A stretch of DNA of 64,000 bases from Holacanthus passer (GCA_025331565.1 JAFREQ010000009.1:5879501-5943500), one strand, 5' to 3'. Shown: positions 37,445 to 48,999, numbered from the stretch's first letter. A program made the numbers and translations. Notes: generated by a model from the letters alone, not told the origin.

Positions 37445-37565
37445 TTTATTTTTTTGTGCATGCTCGCTGAACTGCAGCTGCACCTTAGCCTCACCACAAA
37501 GGAGGAATTAGGAGGAATTGAGTTTTGCTCTTTTTTTTTAAGCTGCTGGAACGTTCAAGAAAGCA
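37445..37565 (+). repeat. Old dispersed repeat, copy 2 of a possible pair
   Basis: Carries TTTTTTTGTGCATGCTCGCT, GCAGCTGCACCTTAGCCTC and GAGTTTTGCTC in the same order as 34565-34690. I believe related sequence occurs in other fish, but boundaries are not defined. Confidence 0.3.
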
Positions 37566-37691
37566 TGTTGTACAGTAGCTACTCTCCTCAGATTTGGAGT
37601 TTCAGCATACTAATATAGTTCTACACTCAATAAGGAATATAGCACAGCAAACCAGATTCCCCATGTAGTGATATCTGGATATCTTTCAAGA

Positions 37692-38012
37692 ATGCTCCTT
37701 TCATACCCAATCATGATACTATCACCTGTTACCAATGAACCTGTTTACCTGTGGAATGATCCAAACAGGTGTTTTTGGATCAGTCCACAACTTTCACACT
37801 CTTTTGTTGCTCCTGTCCCAACCTGTTTGAAACATGTTGCTGCCATCAAATTCAGAATAAGCAGATATTTACAAAAATCAATGAAGTTGATGAGGTCAAA
37901 CATTAAATATATTGTCTTTGTACTGTTTTCAATTAAGTATATATCAGAAAGGATTGACAAGTTTTCTGTTTTATTTACATTTTAGTCCCAACTTTTTTGG
38001 AGTCAGGGTTGT
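37692..38012 (+). mobile_element. 5'-truncated MITE copy, partner of the 48.0-kb copy
   Basis: From CTTTCATACCCAATCATGAT onward the sequence tracks 48207-48538 with roughly one difference per ten bases, ending in GTCCCAACTTTTTTGGAGTC and AGGGTTGTA. The left half, including the left terminal repeat, is missing. A shared open frame (ILSPVTNEPVYLW...) is present in both copies, but this is explained by repeat homology and not by selection for a protein. Internal deletion or truncation shows it is not mobile. Confidence 0.85.
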
Positions 38013-39774
38013 AATATTGACTTCTGTCAGTCTCTATTTTGTTTTCTGTGACTTCCAGCTGCATTTCAGAACTGGACAGCTGCTGTCAACACTCGGTAAT
38101 GTAGCACGAGGACACAACCAAATACCTAAAATCTCTGTGGAGTATTTGTAAACTCTGTATTTCTCAGACTCATATTGATTCTTTCTAGGGGCAGAGTGGA
38201 GTAGAAGTAGTGTTCTCCCTTGATGCTTTACATTTCAACAAACACATAACTAAAGTCGTCTCAACAACAAGTGATTATTTTAAGTGAAAGTATTTATTCC
38301 ACAGCTTATTGTATTGAACTGCGTTATCGTATTGGTGTTAATCAGGTAAAACCCATCCAAGAAAGAACAGAGGTGCACTTTTAGTCAAATAGGACAAAAT
38401 CATGAACCTTATTTGTTTCAGCTTCATTTGAATGAATGTTTTAACATCCTTGCATACGGCTGCAGCTTCCCACAGTTAGGAGGAAAAGTTGAAGACAGAG
38501 CAGGGGCTGACACAGGAGAGGGGCTCTGGTGGGATGCGATTCAGGTCCGGTGGGGATACCGACACGTGGGACTTTCGTTACTATCTTTAGGCACAGAAGT
38601 CCCATTTTTGACAGTGTGCTGGTTGAACAGCTGCTACACCCTGGCCACATCCTGAGGAGAGGTGGTTTGGAAAGCTCAGGTTGTGCTCTCTTTTCAGCAG
38701 CTGCGCACAAGAAACAGTCTGATAACCAGATGCTTTTGTTCAGCACTGCGTTGTTTAGTTCTGCTCTATGAGGCACAAATTGTCTCGAGTGTAGTATAGA
38801 TGCATTAGCACGACTTGTACAGAGGTTAGGGCTGTACAGTTAGCGGAGCAGTGCATAAAGTATGTCCTGAAATTATAATTACTTAGCTCTCGTCCTCTCT
38901 CCTCTCCTGGCTGAACAAGTGGCTGAGCTCTCACATCAAAGCAGGCAGCGAGAGGATGCATTTCGCGAACAACAAGCCTCGTGACCTTCTCCATCTCTGA
39001 CTGAGCCTTTCTCTGTCTCCCTCCACCATTAAAGCTCTCATCCCTCCTTTTCCTCTCTCCCTCTCATCTGGCTCTTATGTCCTCTCTCCATCTCGCTCTC
39101 TCACTCTTTTCCTGTTTTCTGATATTGTCTCTTAACCTCTCATCCTTTCTGTATCTTCGCTGTCCTTGTCTGAAGCTGTGTCTGTCTGTCTATCAATCTG
39201 TCTATCTGTCTGTCTGTCTGCCTTAAACTTAGTGGATTCACGTCCGCTCCCATAAAGGATAATTAAGTGACTTTCTCCATATTAACAGAATAAACCTTGA
39301 GGCCAACCGTTTTTGAGAACTTTTGAGAACATGTTTCCACAATCCAGCCAGTCTGTTATCTCTTTACACAATGAAGATCTAACATTTTTAACAAAAAAGT
39401 GGAAAGCTGCGGTCATGTCAGATTTTCAGATAAGAGCCAGGAGAGAATATGAAGAGAGAAAAGAGAGGCAGGACGAGGTAAAATGTGATGGGAGGAGATG
39501 GAGAAAATCTGATGAAACAGAAAGCCTTGTTCGCTCGTTCTCTGTAAGTGTCTGAGACAATTGTGTTCAGACCTATTAGCATACTCAAGTCTGACTTTGC
39601 AACACAAGAGCCAGGGCTTAAAGATAGGGGTGGGAGACGGAGAGATGATATGAGAGAGATGGCAAAGACAATGTGACAAAGATGCAGTGGCAAACACAGA
39701 GTCAGAAAATGGTCAGAGGAAGAAGAGAGATAAAAATATTGAAATTGAACATATAAACAGTGACAGCAATGATT
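38013..39774. other. Unique non-coding DNA
   Basis: Pyrimidine-rich patch at 39000-39175 and a purine-rich patch at 39410-39530. No exon recognised. The open frames at 38413-38776 face each other on both strands and show no motif. Confidence 0.45.
39178..39221. repeat. (TCTG/TCTA)n tetranucleotide repeat
   Basis: Eleven or so four-base units, alternating TCTG and TCTA with one CAATC interruption, at the end of the pyrimidine-rich patch. Confidence 0.9.
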
Positions 39775-39870
39775 CAAGTCAAGTCAATTTTATTTGTATA
39801 TCCCAATATCACAAATAATACATTTTCACTCCATCATCAGAAAAAAAAAAAACTCCTTTAAGAAACATGG
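39775..39870 (+). mobile_element. Retroposon-type repeat fragment (CAATTTTATTTGTATA...)
   Basis: CAAGTCAATTTTATTTGTAT followed by ATCCCAATATCACAAATAAT matches one of the commonest teleost interspersed repeats (...TTTTATTTGTATAGCCCAATATCACAAAT...). The following AAAAACTCCTTTAAGAAAC is consistent with its interior after a deletion. Usually annotated as a LINE/RTE-type tail; the exact family is uncertain. Confidence 0.65.
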
Positions 39871-40504
39871 ACAGACTGATGCTGTGTGTAGTGAATAGGA
39901 AATCAATACACTATTTACAGAAAATGAAATGACACAGGTTGCTGCATTTCTTGGTGTGAGAATCCAATTTAGGTTACACTCAAAATGCACTGAGTCTCGT
40001 TGCTAAACACAGTGAGGATTGGTGGTTATCCTGTCATGTATCTGGAAGCCTGGTCCAGGACTTTCAAAAGGGGCATGACTCAAATTGCTCTCCAAGGAAG
40101 TTACAATAATTAAATGTACCGAAAGGGAGTTAATTCTTCCTTCTCTGTTCTTTTCTTTTGCCACATTTTAGATGAAGCACTAACATGTTGCCATTGCCAG
40201 AAACCTTTAAAAGCAACCTAAGATGAAAACCCTGCAACGACATGTGTAGAAAGAAGAGAAAATATCTGTTGAATTAATTCATGAAAGGAGCATAAGCGAC
40301 AGATGGGAAGCAGCAGCGAAGTACCATGATTTACAAAAATAACAGACGTGTTACTGTTGTGATTTGATTATGTAATCCTTTTACACACTACACTTATTTT
40401 TGCATGAAAGTAGTTCATGGAAACACGGCACTGAGTCGCACTTTCTTTTGCCATCTGTTTCAAAATTTGCTTAAATCTTTTTGCACACAATTGGATGGCA
40501 GCAA
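39871..40504. other. Unique non-coding DNA
   Basis: Mixed AT-rich sequence; nothing recognised. Confidence 0.5.
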
Positions 40505-40800
40505 GACAGAAGCCAGCAGAGAGGTGAGAGACAGAAAGAGAATGAGGGGCAGTAACAGGGAGGTGATGTGGGAGGTAATTCTGTCTAAATCTACTTCTGC
40601 AGAAAAAGAGAGTTCCATCAAGAAAAAAAGAGAGGGAATAGAGAAACTGATTAAACCCGTCTGAGAGAGAGAGAAAGACACCGTGACAAGGAGTCCGTCT
40701 GAGAAATACAAGAACCTGACACGAGAACGTGATGAGAGAGACCGCTTACATTGATCTGTGAAGAAAAAAGGGGAAAAATGAGAGACAGACAAGTTGGGGG
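40505..40800. repeat. Purine-rich tract
   Basis: A/G-dominated on the plus strand, with G8 near 40797. The 128-codon minus frame is a Ser/Leu artefact. Confidence 0.75.
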
Positions 40801-42640
40801 GGGAAAAGACCGTGTAATGTGTGGAAGGTATGGACAAGGTGATCATTCAAGCATTGCCCCAGACATTATTGGATAACTGGATTTCTTAACAAGTAATAAG
40901 GCAGCTGAACCCAGAGAGAAATGGAGCAGAGATGCCAGCAGAGAGATTTTCACACTTTGCTCCGGGCAGGTCATTAAAAAGGTCCGTGTAGAATGATGCA
41001 GGCGAGGTGGGGGGTATTTTCTTTTAAGCCTCAGTGAATGTGAAATATACTTGGCAGACGCACAAAATACCAAATATAGTGTTGGTAAAAGTGCGGATAC
41101 ATCATGGCACATTACACATTTTGAATTTTCCTCCCCTCTGGTGTAAAGCATTCATGAGGTGGCTTGAAGCTGGGGTGTCTCACTGAGCGTTGATATCTCT
41201 TCAAAAGAAGAGGCCTTTTCTTGTCAGATTATATCATCTACTGATTGATGTATGAATGCGGTCGCTTCGGATCCTTCACTTTTAGTCGAGCGTGAGGTCG
41301 GCAGGGTTAATGGGAAAGGCTGTGATCAATGAACCTGTTTGGATTAGATGTGGAAGTGATGCAAATTGGAGTTGTACAGCTTCTTGGCTAAATACCTTTA
41401 AAGTCAGCTCAGCAGCATTTCAGTGATCAAGATCTTTTACTTCGCCAAAAGAATTGTTGAAAACGTAAATCGTCATATTGGCCATTGGTCACATTGTTTG
41501 GTCGATAACAAATCCTTCACTACATTGTTAATCTGTGCCCTCGAGGACAACACAGTTACACGCTAAAAAATAAATCCACTTAAAAATTACTTTTTAAGGT
41601 CAAAGAAAAAATCATCATCAGGGTTGGGCACTTGTTGAGTGTTGGTAAACACTGATTTGGGTTAAGATGACTTCTTTATTAATGTTGAGTGATCTTAGTG
41701 TTTGTGGTTTCAATAATAAACATGTGGTTAAGGTTTTAGACGAAAGCAACACTCATGGCTCATGGTTGGAAATGAACACTGACCTCCCATGTTAGAGTCT
41801 GATGATTTTTTTTTACCTGTCCATCCATCCTACCTCCACACTATAGGCAATAAGCCTATCTGTAATACAGTCACCTTACCTTCTCCTTTGCTCCCATCAT
41901 AATTATTGCAGTCACTAGAGGGCTTTGTCAATATAGTGTAATTATATCTTTTGTTTCGGGCACCGGCTGAAATGATTGACACTAACATGCATTGCATAGC
42001 TTTTATGGAATCACAGGCGTTCAAATATTCATTTCTCTGATATGTTTAAGGACTTCTCAACCAAATTTGAATTTAAAAAGTTGAGACCAAAGTTGATTCT
42101 TGATCTTGGAGACAGATGTTGACAAAACAATCTCACCACAAGATCCATTCAGTACTATACTGTAGCTTTTTGTGTCCTGAAATGGAGTTAACCACGTTCA
42201 TGAGAGGAGTCCATACGAATGACTCACTATTGGGGCGACACCATTTTTGGCTACAGTATTTTGTCTAATGTGGTCGCGTTTGCCTCAGATTAAATCTTTG
42301 ACCAAAGCAGCTTAAGTGGTATTGACTTTTGTGTACATCGCGTCTGAGTGGTGGAGCCGGCTGCAGGCTGATGCTGCATCACTTCTGACTGGCAGGTTTG
42401 ACTATAAGCTTGACGCCAGTGCTTCATCTAATTGGTGTAGATGAGGTGTACAGGTTCTTGATTCGCTCCCAATTATTGCACCCAGGATGATGCAGCAGGG
42501 GCAAGATGGAGGAGAATGGCAGCATAATGAAAGCAGTGATAAAGATTGTCTGCAGGCTACGCTCCAGGAGCAAACAACAGTCTGCGTGTATTTAAGAGCA
42601 GGTGGATCCAACCAAACGAGTCAGTGATGATTCGCCTTTG
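40801..42640. other. Unique or old-repeat non-coding DNA
   Basis: A segment at 41700-42020 (GGTTAAGGTTTTAGACG, GTCACTAGAGGGC, GGCACCGGCTGAAATG) reads like an old fish repeat, but its ends are not visible. No coding frame. Confidence 0.4.
41912..41923 (+). promoter_or_regulatory. CTCF-like core motif
   Basis: TCACTAGAGGGC differs by one base from the familiar CTCF core CCACTAGAGGGC. Motif match only; occupancy cannot be judged. Confidence 0.25.
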
Positions 42641-42985
42641 GTCAAATATCTGAAACCTCCTCTCTCCTTCTTCTTTTTACAGTTGTTTTTCTTACAGTAT
42701 GTGGCACGGTGTCCATTGAGTCCCTGGTCGCGGTGCGCTAATCAGCTTACTTGCTGCCATCCAAAAGGGAGACGGCAGGCCTTTTGTCCAGGAACACAGT
42801 GCTGGGAAATCACAACAGCACACAGCAGATCTCACTTTCCCTCTCATTCTAACAGACTCTTCACTTCTCTCTTTCAAGTTCAAGTTCTCTCATCCCGTCT
42901 CTCTTGCTGGTGCCGTGTTTCACTTTTCTTTTTCTCTCTTCTGCTTCATCGTCTCTTTGCTCCGCCTCTAAACAAAGAGAGAAGC
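42641..42985. other. Exon-like stretch, not called as a gene
   Basis: Two strong 3' splice-like sites in tandem (CTTCTTTTTACAG, then TTGTTTTTCTTACAG) precede a Cys-rich open frame containing CPLSPWSRCANQLTCC. No matching GTAAG/GTGAG donor follows and the frame runs into a pyrimidine-rich tail, so coding status is doubtful. The SPWSRC string recalls the start of thrombospondin type-1 repeats, but the spacing that follows does not fit. Confidence 0.15.
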
Positions 42986-43259
42986 GGCAGCCGTCAAAAA
43001 GACGGAGCAGAGCAGACGGATGAAGGGCATCGATGGGGAAAAAGAGGGAGGGAGAGATAAAAGGGCATATACAGCAGGAGGCTAAAAGAGAGAACCGGTA
43101 AATTAAAGTAGATTTAAAAAAAAGTGTGGAGAAATAGTGTGGATGGACAATAGAGGAAGGAAGGATAATAGGAAGAGATAGAGGGGTAGAGTTAAGAGGT
43201 AAAGAGAAGAAGTGGTAAAAAAAAAAGTGGGATGGAAGGGTAAAGAGAGGGTAAGCCTC

Positions 43260-43261
<2 letters not shown>
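42986..43261. repeat. Purine-rich tract
   Basis: A/G-dominated, leading directly into the (GT)n array at 43262. Confidence 0.7.

Positions 43262-43303
<42 letters not shown>
43262..43303. repeat. (GT)21 microsatellite
   Basis: Uninterrupted GT run. Confidence 0.95.
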
Positions 43304-43306
<3 letters not shown>

Positions 43307-43474
43307 CAGCTATAAATAGATTGATGTGATGAAGTTAACATAGCAATAAGACTGAGGAGAGAGGAAGTGTGTGTGTGTGAGTGTGAAGATGATGGGTGAC
43401 AGTACGCACGTGAGTCAGTGGGCTTATTACTGTGTATGTCACTCTGTGTATGCATGTTATTTATTACCTATTGG

Positions 43475-43735
43475 GGACTTCTTACAGTATAAACACTGAC
43501 CTTGTCAGGACCAGTTGTCCTCATGGCGACCAAAGCCTGGTCCTAATGAGGCAAAATGTAATTTCTGAGGACCTGGTTCAGGTTAGGGTGTGAACTGAGG
43601 TTAGGTTGAGGTGATGAATTTGTTATAGTTAAGGTTAGGGTTAGGGTTCGCTTCTCCACAATGAATGGAAGTCAAGGCAATGTCCTAACAAGGATAGCTG
43701 TGCAAACTTGTGTGTGTGAGGGTGTGTGTGTATGT
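43475..43735. repeat. TTAGGG/GT dispersed repeat, copy 2 (best preserved)
   Basis: The order is CTTGTCAGGACCAG, GGTCCTAATGAGG, GAGGACCTGG, several GGTTAGG units including GGTTAGGGTTAGGG, ATGGAAGTCAAGG, then GTGTGTGTGAGGGTGTGTGT. This is a familiar teleost dispersed repeat with telomere-like units next to a GT tail. It resembles blocks at 640-815 and 58420-58530. It is not a telomere: units are few and irregular. Confidence 0.65.
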
Positions 43736-43923
43736 GTCTGATGGGTGTAGGCGCGGAGACATGAAATGAGAAGCCTTTAAAAGCCATATTAGCGAGTGCC
43801 TTGAAAGCCAAGTGGCAGCTTCTATACTCCGTAACCAGACACACACACACACACAATCACACAATCCAGACACACTCATACACATTAAGCATATTAAGTC
43901 AGCTTTAATCATACAGCATGATA

Positions 43924-43968
<45 letters not shown>

Positions 43969-44720
43969 TGCAAGGCCGCTTAATGTTGATAATGACGTAC
44001 TCTTCCACAGTAATAGATGTGTCATTCAGCACAAATAAAGGAAAACACACACACACACACACACACACTTTTAAGAACCTTCTTTCTCTGTCCCTCCTCA
44101 TCACACACACGCATGCACACACACACACGCTTGCACAGTGGAAGTCGACATCAATGTGCCATTATCAAGTCATCACATATCCAAATTGAGGAGTGTGTTT
44201 GCCACACTGTCACATTTCCTTTAATTGGCATAGGCAAATAACACACACTGACATACACACACACCCACACACACACACATACACACGCTCACATGCACAT
44301 TTCCTTTTGAATTGTGAAAATGTAATGCTTGTATTAAGGATTAGGTCACAAGCTGTCACATTTCCTCCCCAGTTATAATTAAGTAGTTATGTAATACAAT
44401 ACTGCCAGACACACACTGCTAGACTCACACACACACAAACACATGCACATATAGGTACATACACACTCTCACACACATCCATGCACACGAGCATGCACCC
44501 CGCCTCACACGGACGGACAAACACACTCGATAACAGACATGCTCGTAGAAACACACACATGTTGAATAGAGAGAGAGAGGATGTAACGCACGCTGCCTCC
44601 GGGCAAGAGAAGCTTGTGAATTATTGAGACGACGCCCTGAAACAAGTGGTCACACACACAGACTCGCACACAAACACTGGCAAAAAACACACACACACAC
44701 ACGTATTGTAATAGTGTTGG
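43736..44720. repeat. Cluster of alternating CA and GT arrays
   Basis: CA at about 43840-43855, GT at 43926-43967, CA at 44044-44068, and further CA-rich stretches at 44103-44130, 44240-44290, 44420-44480 and 44685-44701. Opposite-orientation arrays lie within 80-120 bp of each other and can pair. Thr-His and Cys-Val frames here are artefacts. Confidence 0.85.
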
Positions 44721-45594
44721 ATGTGCATCCTGGCTTTTTAACACTAGAGAAACAAGCCTTCAGGTAGCAGGTGGAGCAGACAGTCAGAATTTCACATGCA
44801 CTCATTCACTGTATGAACAACGGCGTCCGTAATGACACCAGGCCTAGAAGTGGGAAATCAGCAAGTATAATCCATTAGCAAGGGTACCTTTCTGCCTAAT
44901 GACAGCTCTCACCATACCCTCGTCATGTTGGGACCATACACACACTGACAAATAAAATAAGGATTCTTTAGTCTTTAGTCTTTACCATGGAGCCGCAAAA
45001 TCCATTTCTGCCTTGAGCACAATTATGTCTCTATACTGGTTTGTGACCTGCAGCCAGGAATGTTTTATCATCTTTTTTTAAAGCAACATCTCACAACATC
45101 AATTGTTTCCATCATTTACAGTGATAAAAAAGGGTAGTGTCATTTAAATGATTTCTGTGTGAAATAATGAAATCAGGAAGCGCTACGTCAAATGCAGATG
45201 GATTTTTTTTCTTCAATTCATGCTTGTTGATATTAGCTCATGAACAATGAATTCATTCTCACAGATCAAACCACTGACAGTGATGGTGTAATTTCCTTGA
45301 GTTGTTTTTTATCCATGTATCAAAAATCTATTTCGAACAAACATTGACACTGACAGGTCCTGTAGTGAAACGATGCAGACAGTGATGGGCTTTCCCTGTT
45401 CATTTTTGCCAATTTCTATGATCAATATCATCAAATTTATGATGCTTATATTCTGATGTCGCATTCCTCCACCATTGACATCTGACTTGTGATGCGTCTG
45501 AAATCACCTGACATACAGCATGCGACAGTGGGACAGACGACCCCCAACTCCTTCCCTTTTCATAGCATTGGGAAGAACGAGAGAGGAGCAGATG
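44721..45594. other. Unique non-coding DNA
   Basis: AT-rich, repeat-poor; no exon or known repeat recognised. Confidence 0.5.
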
Positions 45595-45945
45595 AGATGG
45601 ATAGAAAGACGGATGGACGTGAAGATAAATAGATAAGTTGGATTTCAGCCATCTGGTGAGATGGGGAGTCTGGGAACGAGAGTGAATAGTCGGGGAGAGA
45701 AGAGATAGATGGATGAATAAATGGGATTTCAGACTAGTTCCAAGCCATGGGAATATGAAGGAAAGGCAGAAAAAAAGATGGAATGAGACAGACATTGAAA
45801 TAAAAAGAGACATGGATAGATAGATGATAATGGGGTTTTTGCCTAGTTCAAAACCGCGGCAATGACACAGAGAGAGAGAGAGAGGGAGAGATGGGAATGG
45901 ATAGATAGATGATAATGGGATTTCTGTCTAGTTGTAAGCCATGGG
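45595..45945. repeat. Minisatellite, four diverged units of about 85 bp
   Basis: Each unit has a GATAGAT/GATGGAT-rich start, then a core like GGGATTTCTGTCTAGTT, then AAGCCATGGGA. The ATTTC/GTTTT core begins near 45640, 45725, 45834 and 45919, giving spacings of 85, 109 and 85 bp. The longer middle interval is explained by an expanded purine-rich segment. Units 2 and 4 are the most alike (both keep CTAGTT and GCCATGGGA). Confidence 0.8.
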
Positions 45946-47468
45946 ACTAAGCTTCATGTTTGTTGTGTACTGACTGACTGAAAGCTGCTTATAGTGCATA
46001 CACTGCACTAAGCTGAATGTTGTTTTGTTATTTACAGTAAGCCTGCACATTAATAAGCAGTCTTTTATTGAAGGAGTGTCTCATGTCTGATGCACAGTTG
46101 ATGAACTTCAACAGTTTCCATCCTGTCGATTCCACTGCTGTCACTAATATAAAACATATCTATCTGAAATCTACGTATAATCCTAACCCATATGTTTATC
46201 CATCTGAAAATGAAAGCAATATTAATTCCTTGCCTTCTTATGGATTTTTCCTCTGTGTTTTGTTTTTATTTGTGTGCACTGTGTTACACAAGCAAGAAGG
46301 TGTCAAGGTGGATTGTATCTGCATAGTTAAAAATAACATGGCAGGTGGTTTTATGGTACAGCCTCGGCCTCACCGGCTTATATGACTCACTAGAAAGAGG
46401 CAAGTGAAACAAGTACATTTGACTTTTGCTATAGCAACTATAAATTTTCCCCTGCCGTCAGATCACTATTTATATATTCTAATCTCCAGCTGTGTGATCA
46501 TGGAGAAAGTTGGAGCAGATCTCAGACATTTCTTGGCTAATGCTTTGGTCACAAACTTTGCAAGACTATCAGCCATTCATTCTCATTACACAAAAAACAC
46601 CGCATTTACCTGTTAAATACATGACAGAAATACACACGATTCTCATTTCTGAAGCTAATAAGCCTTAAGTCTAGATATGAATGATAGCAGGGAGATCATT
46701 CTCACTCTTTCTGTTCTCTGTGCTCAGGTTGTGGAGGTTAATGTTGGAATAAAAACCTGTTTTTGATTGTCAGTGACCTTCCAGCTGCTCCTCATCCAAA
46801 GGTTTCCTCACCATATGTTCAGAGAGAGATGGGAGAGCGTGTAATATACAGCAGGAAATTAAGGATCTCAAATAATTATAATGTGGAGAAAGTGCGGTTC
46901 GTCATTCCTTCATAAATCTTGTCAAATAGCTTATAATTGAATGTCTGTGTGTCCTCTGTTGCTGAGGGCCCAGTAGATCTTGGAAGTGTGTGTGTGTCCT
47001 GCCAGCCCTAGTCTGTGAGGTCACTGGCAAGGCAAATAGGTCTTTCACACATACACACACAGAAACACATAGAGATAGAAGGATGGTCAAATTCTGATTT
47101 TGAAGCCTTTGCGTGTGGGGGTGTGTGTGGGGGTGTGTGTATGTGCCTGTGTGTGTGTGTTGAGGTTAGAAGTTAGAGGACAGCCAATATCAACACTGCA
47201 GGAGGCCACAACGAGCACTGATCCAGAGATGGAGAGAAAGGGAGTTGAGACATTTTACAAACCTTTGTTGTGTGATGACAGAGCACATTTTGCAGCTTTC
47301 ATGGGGCTTCTAAGACAATGATGAAACAGTAGTCTTAACGGCATGGTAAGAACACAGATCGCTCCACAGCTGTAGCCACTGAAGACCTTCCTTTACACAT
47401 TTATTCAAATTGCATTGGCTGGTTCAACAGAAGCGCTGCTTTAATAGGGAATGCCAGTTCACCACTCG

Positions 47469-47514
<46 letters not shown>

Positions 47515-48000
47515 TACAGTACACATAGTTCAGTCCTTTAGTCCTTAAATCAGTTAGGTTTTAGTTCACATGAAGGACAGTGAAAAGGAATGAGACAAAT
47601 GTCCCTGTCTCTGTCTCCCCCTCTCTACAAAAGGGAAATAAATTGCCTTTGAATCATTTAGCAGAAACAATGGCTAACCTTCCTTTTCTCTCCCTCTTCG
47701 TTCAGATCCTTATTGTTAATAATTTATAGTGATGTGTGTGTAAAGGGGAGTATATATCTGTGTCTCAGTGTGTGCATCACTCTTGTGAAGAGCTCTCTTA
47801 CTGTCACCGATCCACTTAAAAAGCTGATTTCAAGTTGATAATGTGTTGTTTTGCGCTGTGTCTGTTTGGGTAGAGGAAGTAAAATTCTGTGAATAATTGA
47901 TATTGATGATCACAGATATTCATAGATTATGAACAGCAATGCTGTCACCTCCTTAAGAAGACTTGCTGAGATTAATGGAAAATGAAAACTTTCCAATATT
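45946..48000. other. Unique non-coding DNA with a few simple repeats
   Basis: GT-rich patch at 47108-47160 and a compound (CT)n(CA)n array at 47468-47511. The 105-codon plus frame (46068-46385) has ordinary composition but no motif. No gene called. Confidence 0.45.
47468..47511. repeat. Compound (CT)n(CA)n microsatellite
   Basis: About seven CT units followed by fifteen CA units. Confidence 0.9.
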
Positions 48001-48538
48001 CAACCCTGATTACAATAAAGTTGGGACACTGTGTAAAACATTAATAAAAACAGAATTAAGTCATTTGTAAACAAACTGTTTTCTGACAACAGTTTTACAA
48101 AGTGTTCCTGAGCCCATGTATCAATCTCCTTTATACAATCATGTGTTTGACAAAGTGTTGAACCTCTCTCCATCCTTGCTTGTGAACGACTGAGTCTTTC
48201 CAGGATGAACCTTTCATACCCAATCATGATACTATCACCTGTTACCAATGAACCTGTTTACCTGAGGAATGATCCAAACAGGTGTTTTTGGATCAGTCCA
48301 CAACTTTCACAGTCTTTTGTTGCTCCTGTCCCAACTTGTTTGAAATGTGTTGCTGCCATCAAATTCAGAATAAACAGATATTTACAAAAATCAATGAAGT
48401 TGATGAGGTCAAATATTAAATATATTGTCTTTGTACTGTTTTCATTCGAGTATATGTCAAAAAGGATTAGCAAATGATCACATTCTGTTTTATCTATGTT
48501 TAACACAGCGTCCCAACTTTTTTGGAATCAGGGCTGTA
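48001..48538 (+). mobile_element. Near full-length MITE with terminal inverted repeats
   Basis: The left end is CAACCCTGATTACAATAAAG then TTGGGACACTG. The right end, read in reverse, is TACAGCCCTGATTCCAAAAA then AGTTGGGACGCTG. The two ends match at most positions over about 30 bp. The interior carries CACCTGTTACCAATGAACCTG and CAAACAGGTGTTTTTGGATC, familiar from a repeat widespread in bony fish. No transposase. The 90-codon frame (48205-48477) is shared with the truncated copy at 37.7 kb and is repeat-derived. Superfamily not assigned with confidence. Confidence 0.85.
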
Positions 48539-48963
48539 AATCCATAAGATAAACTTGTTTCCAGTGTTTCTGCTTTCATAAGTTCACAGCTCCATAATTA
48601 CAGCACAAATATGAGCATGAGATTGATTTTCTCACCTAACTCTTAGCAAATGCAAAATATTAGATTTCAATGATTAATATGATAAAATTGTAAGATTTTG
48701 ATCAAATATTCCTCTCATTTAGGTTAAAAATTGTTGTCAGGTTGGTCTGTACGAAACATTTGAGCCCTGGCTTAACAAACCCTGGCTTTGCCTCAGCCAA
48801 ACTTGGTGAAATTTAATTCAGTAATGTCCAAGTGAAGTCTGTCTTAAGTGTACAAGTGTTCAAGCCGAAATGTTTCAACACAAAGAAACTAAATAGGTCG
48901 ATGGCCTAATTGTTTTAAACAAGGCGAAATATATCCAAGCTGTGAGTCAGAGTTCCATCACTT

Positions 48964-48966
<3 letters not shown>
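48539..48966. other. Unique AT-rich non-coding DNA
   Basis: Nothing recognised. Confidence 0.5.

Positions 48967-48999
<33 letters not shown>
48967..48999. repeat. (AC)16 microsatellite
   Basis: Uninterrupted. Opposed to the GT array 140 bp downstream. Confidence 0.95.

Noticed and set aside
37668..37985. Conserved-looking protein shared with 48205-48477
   Set aside because: Both frames lie within two copies of the same non-autonomous repeat; similarity continues outside the frame.
43625..43650. Interstitial telomere
   Set aside because: Only two perfect TTAGGG units amid irregular GGTTAGG blocks; better explained by a dispersed repeat.
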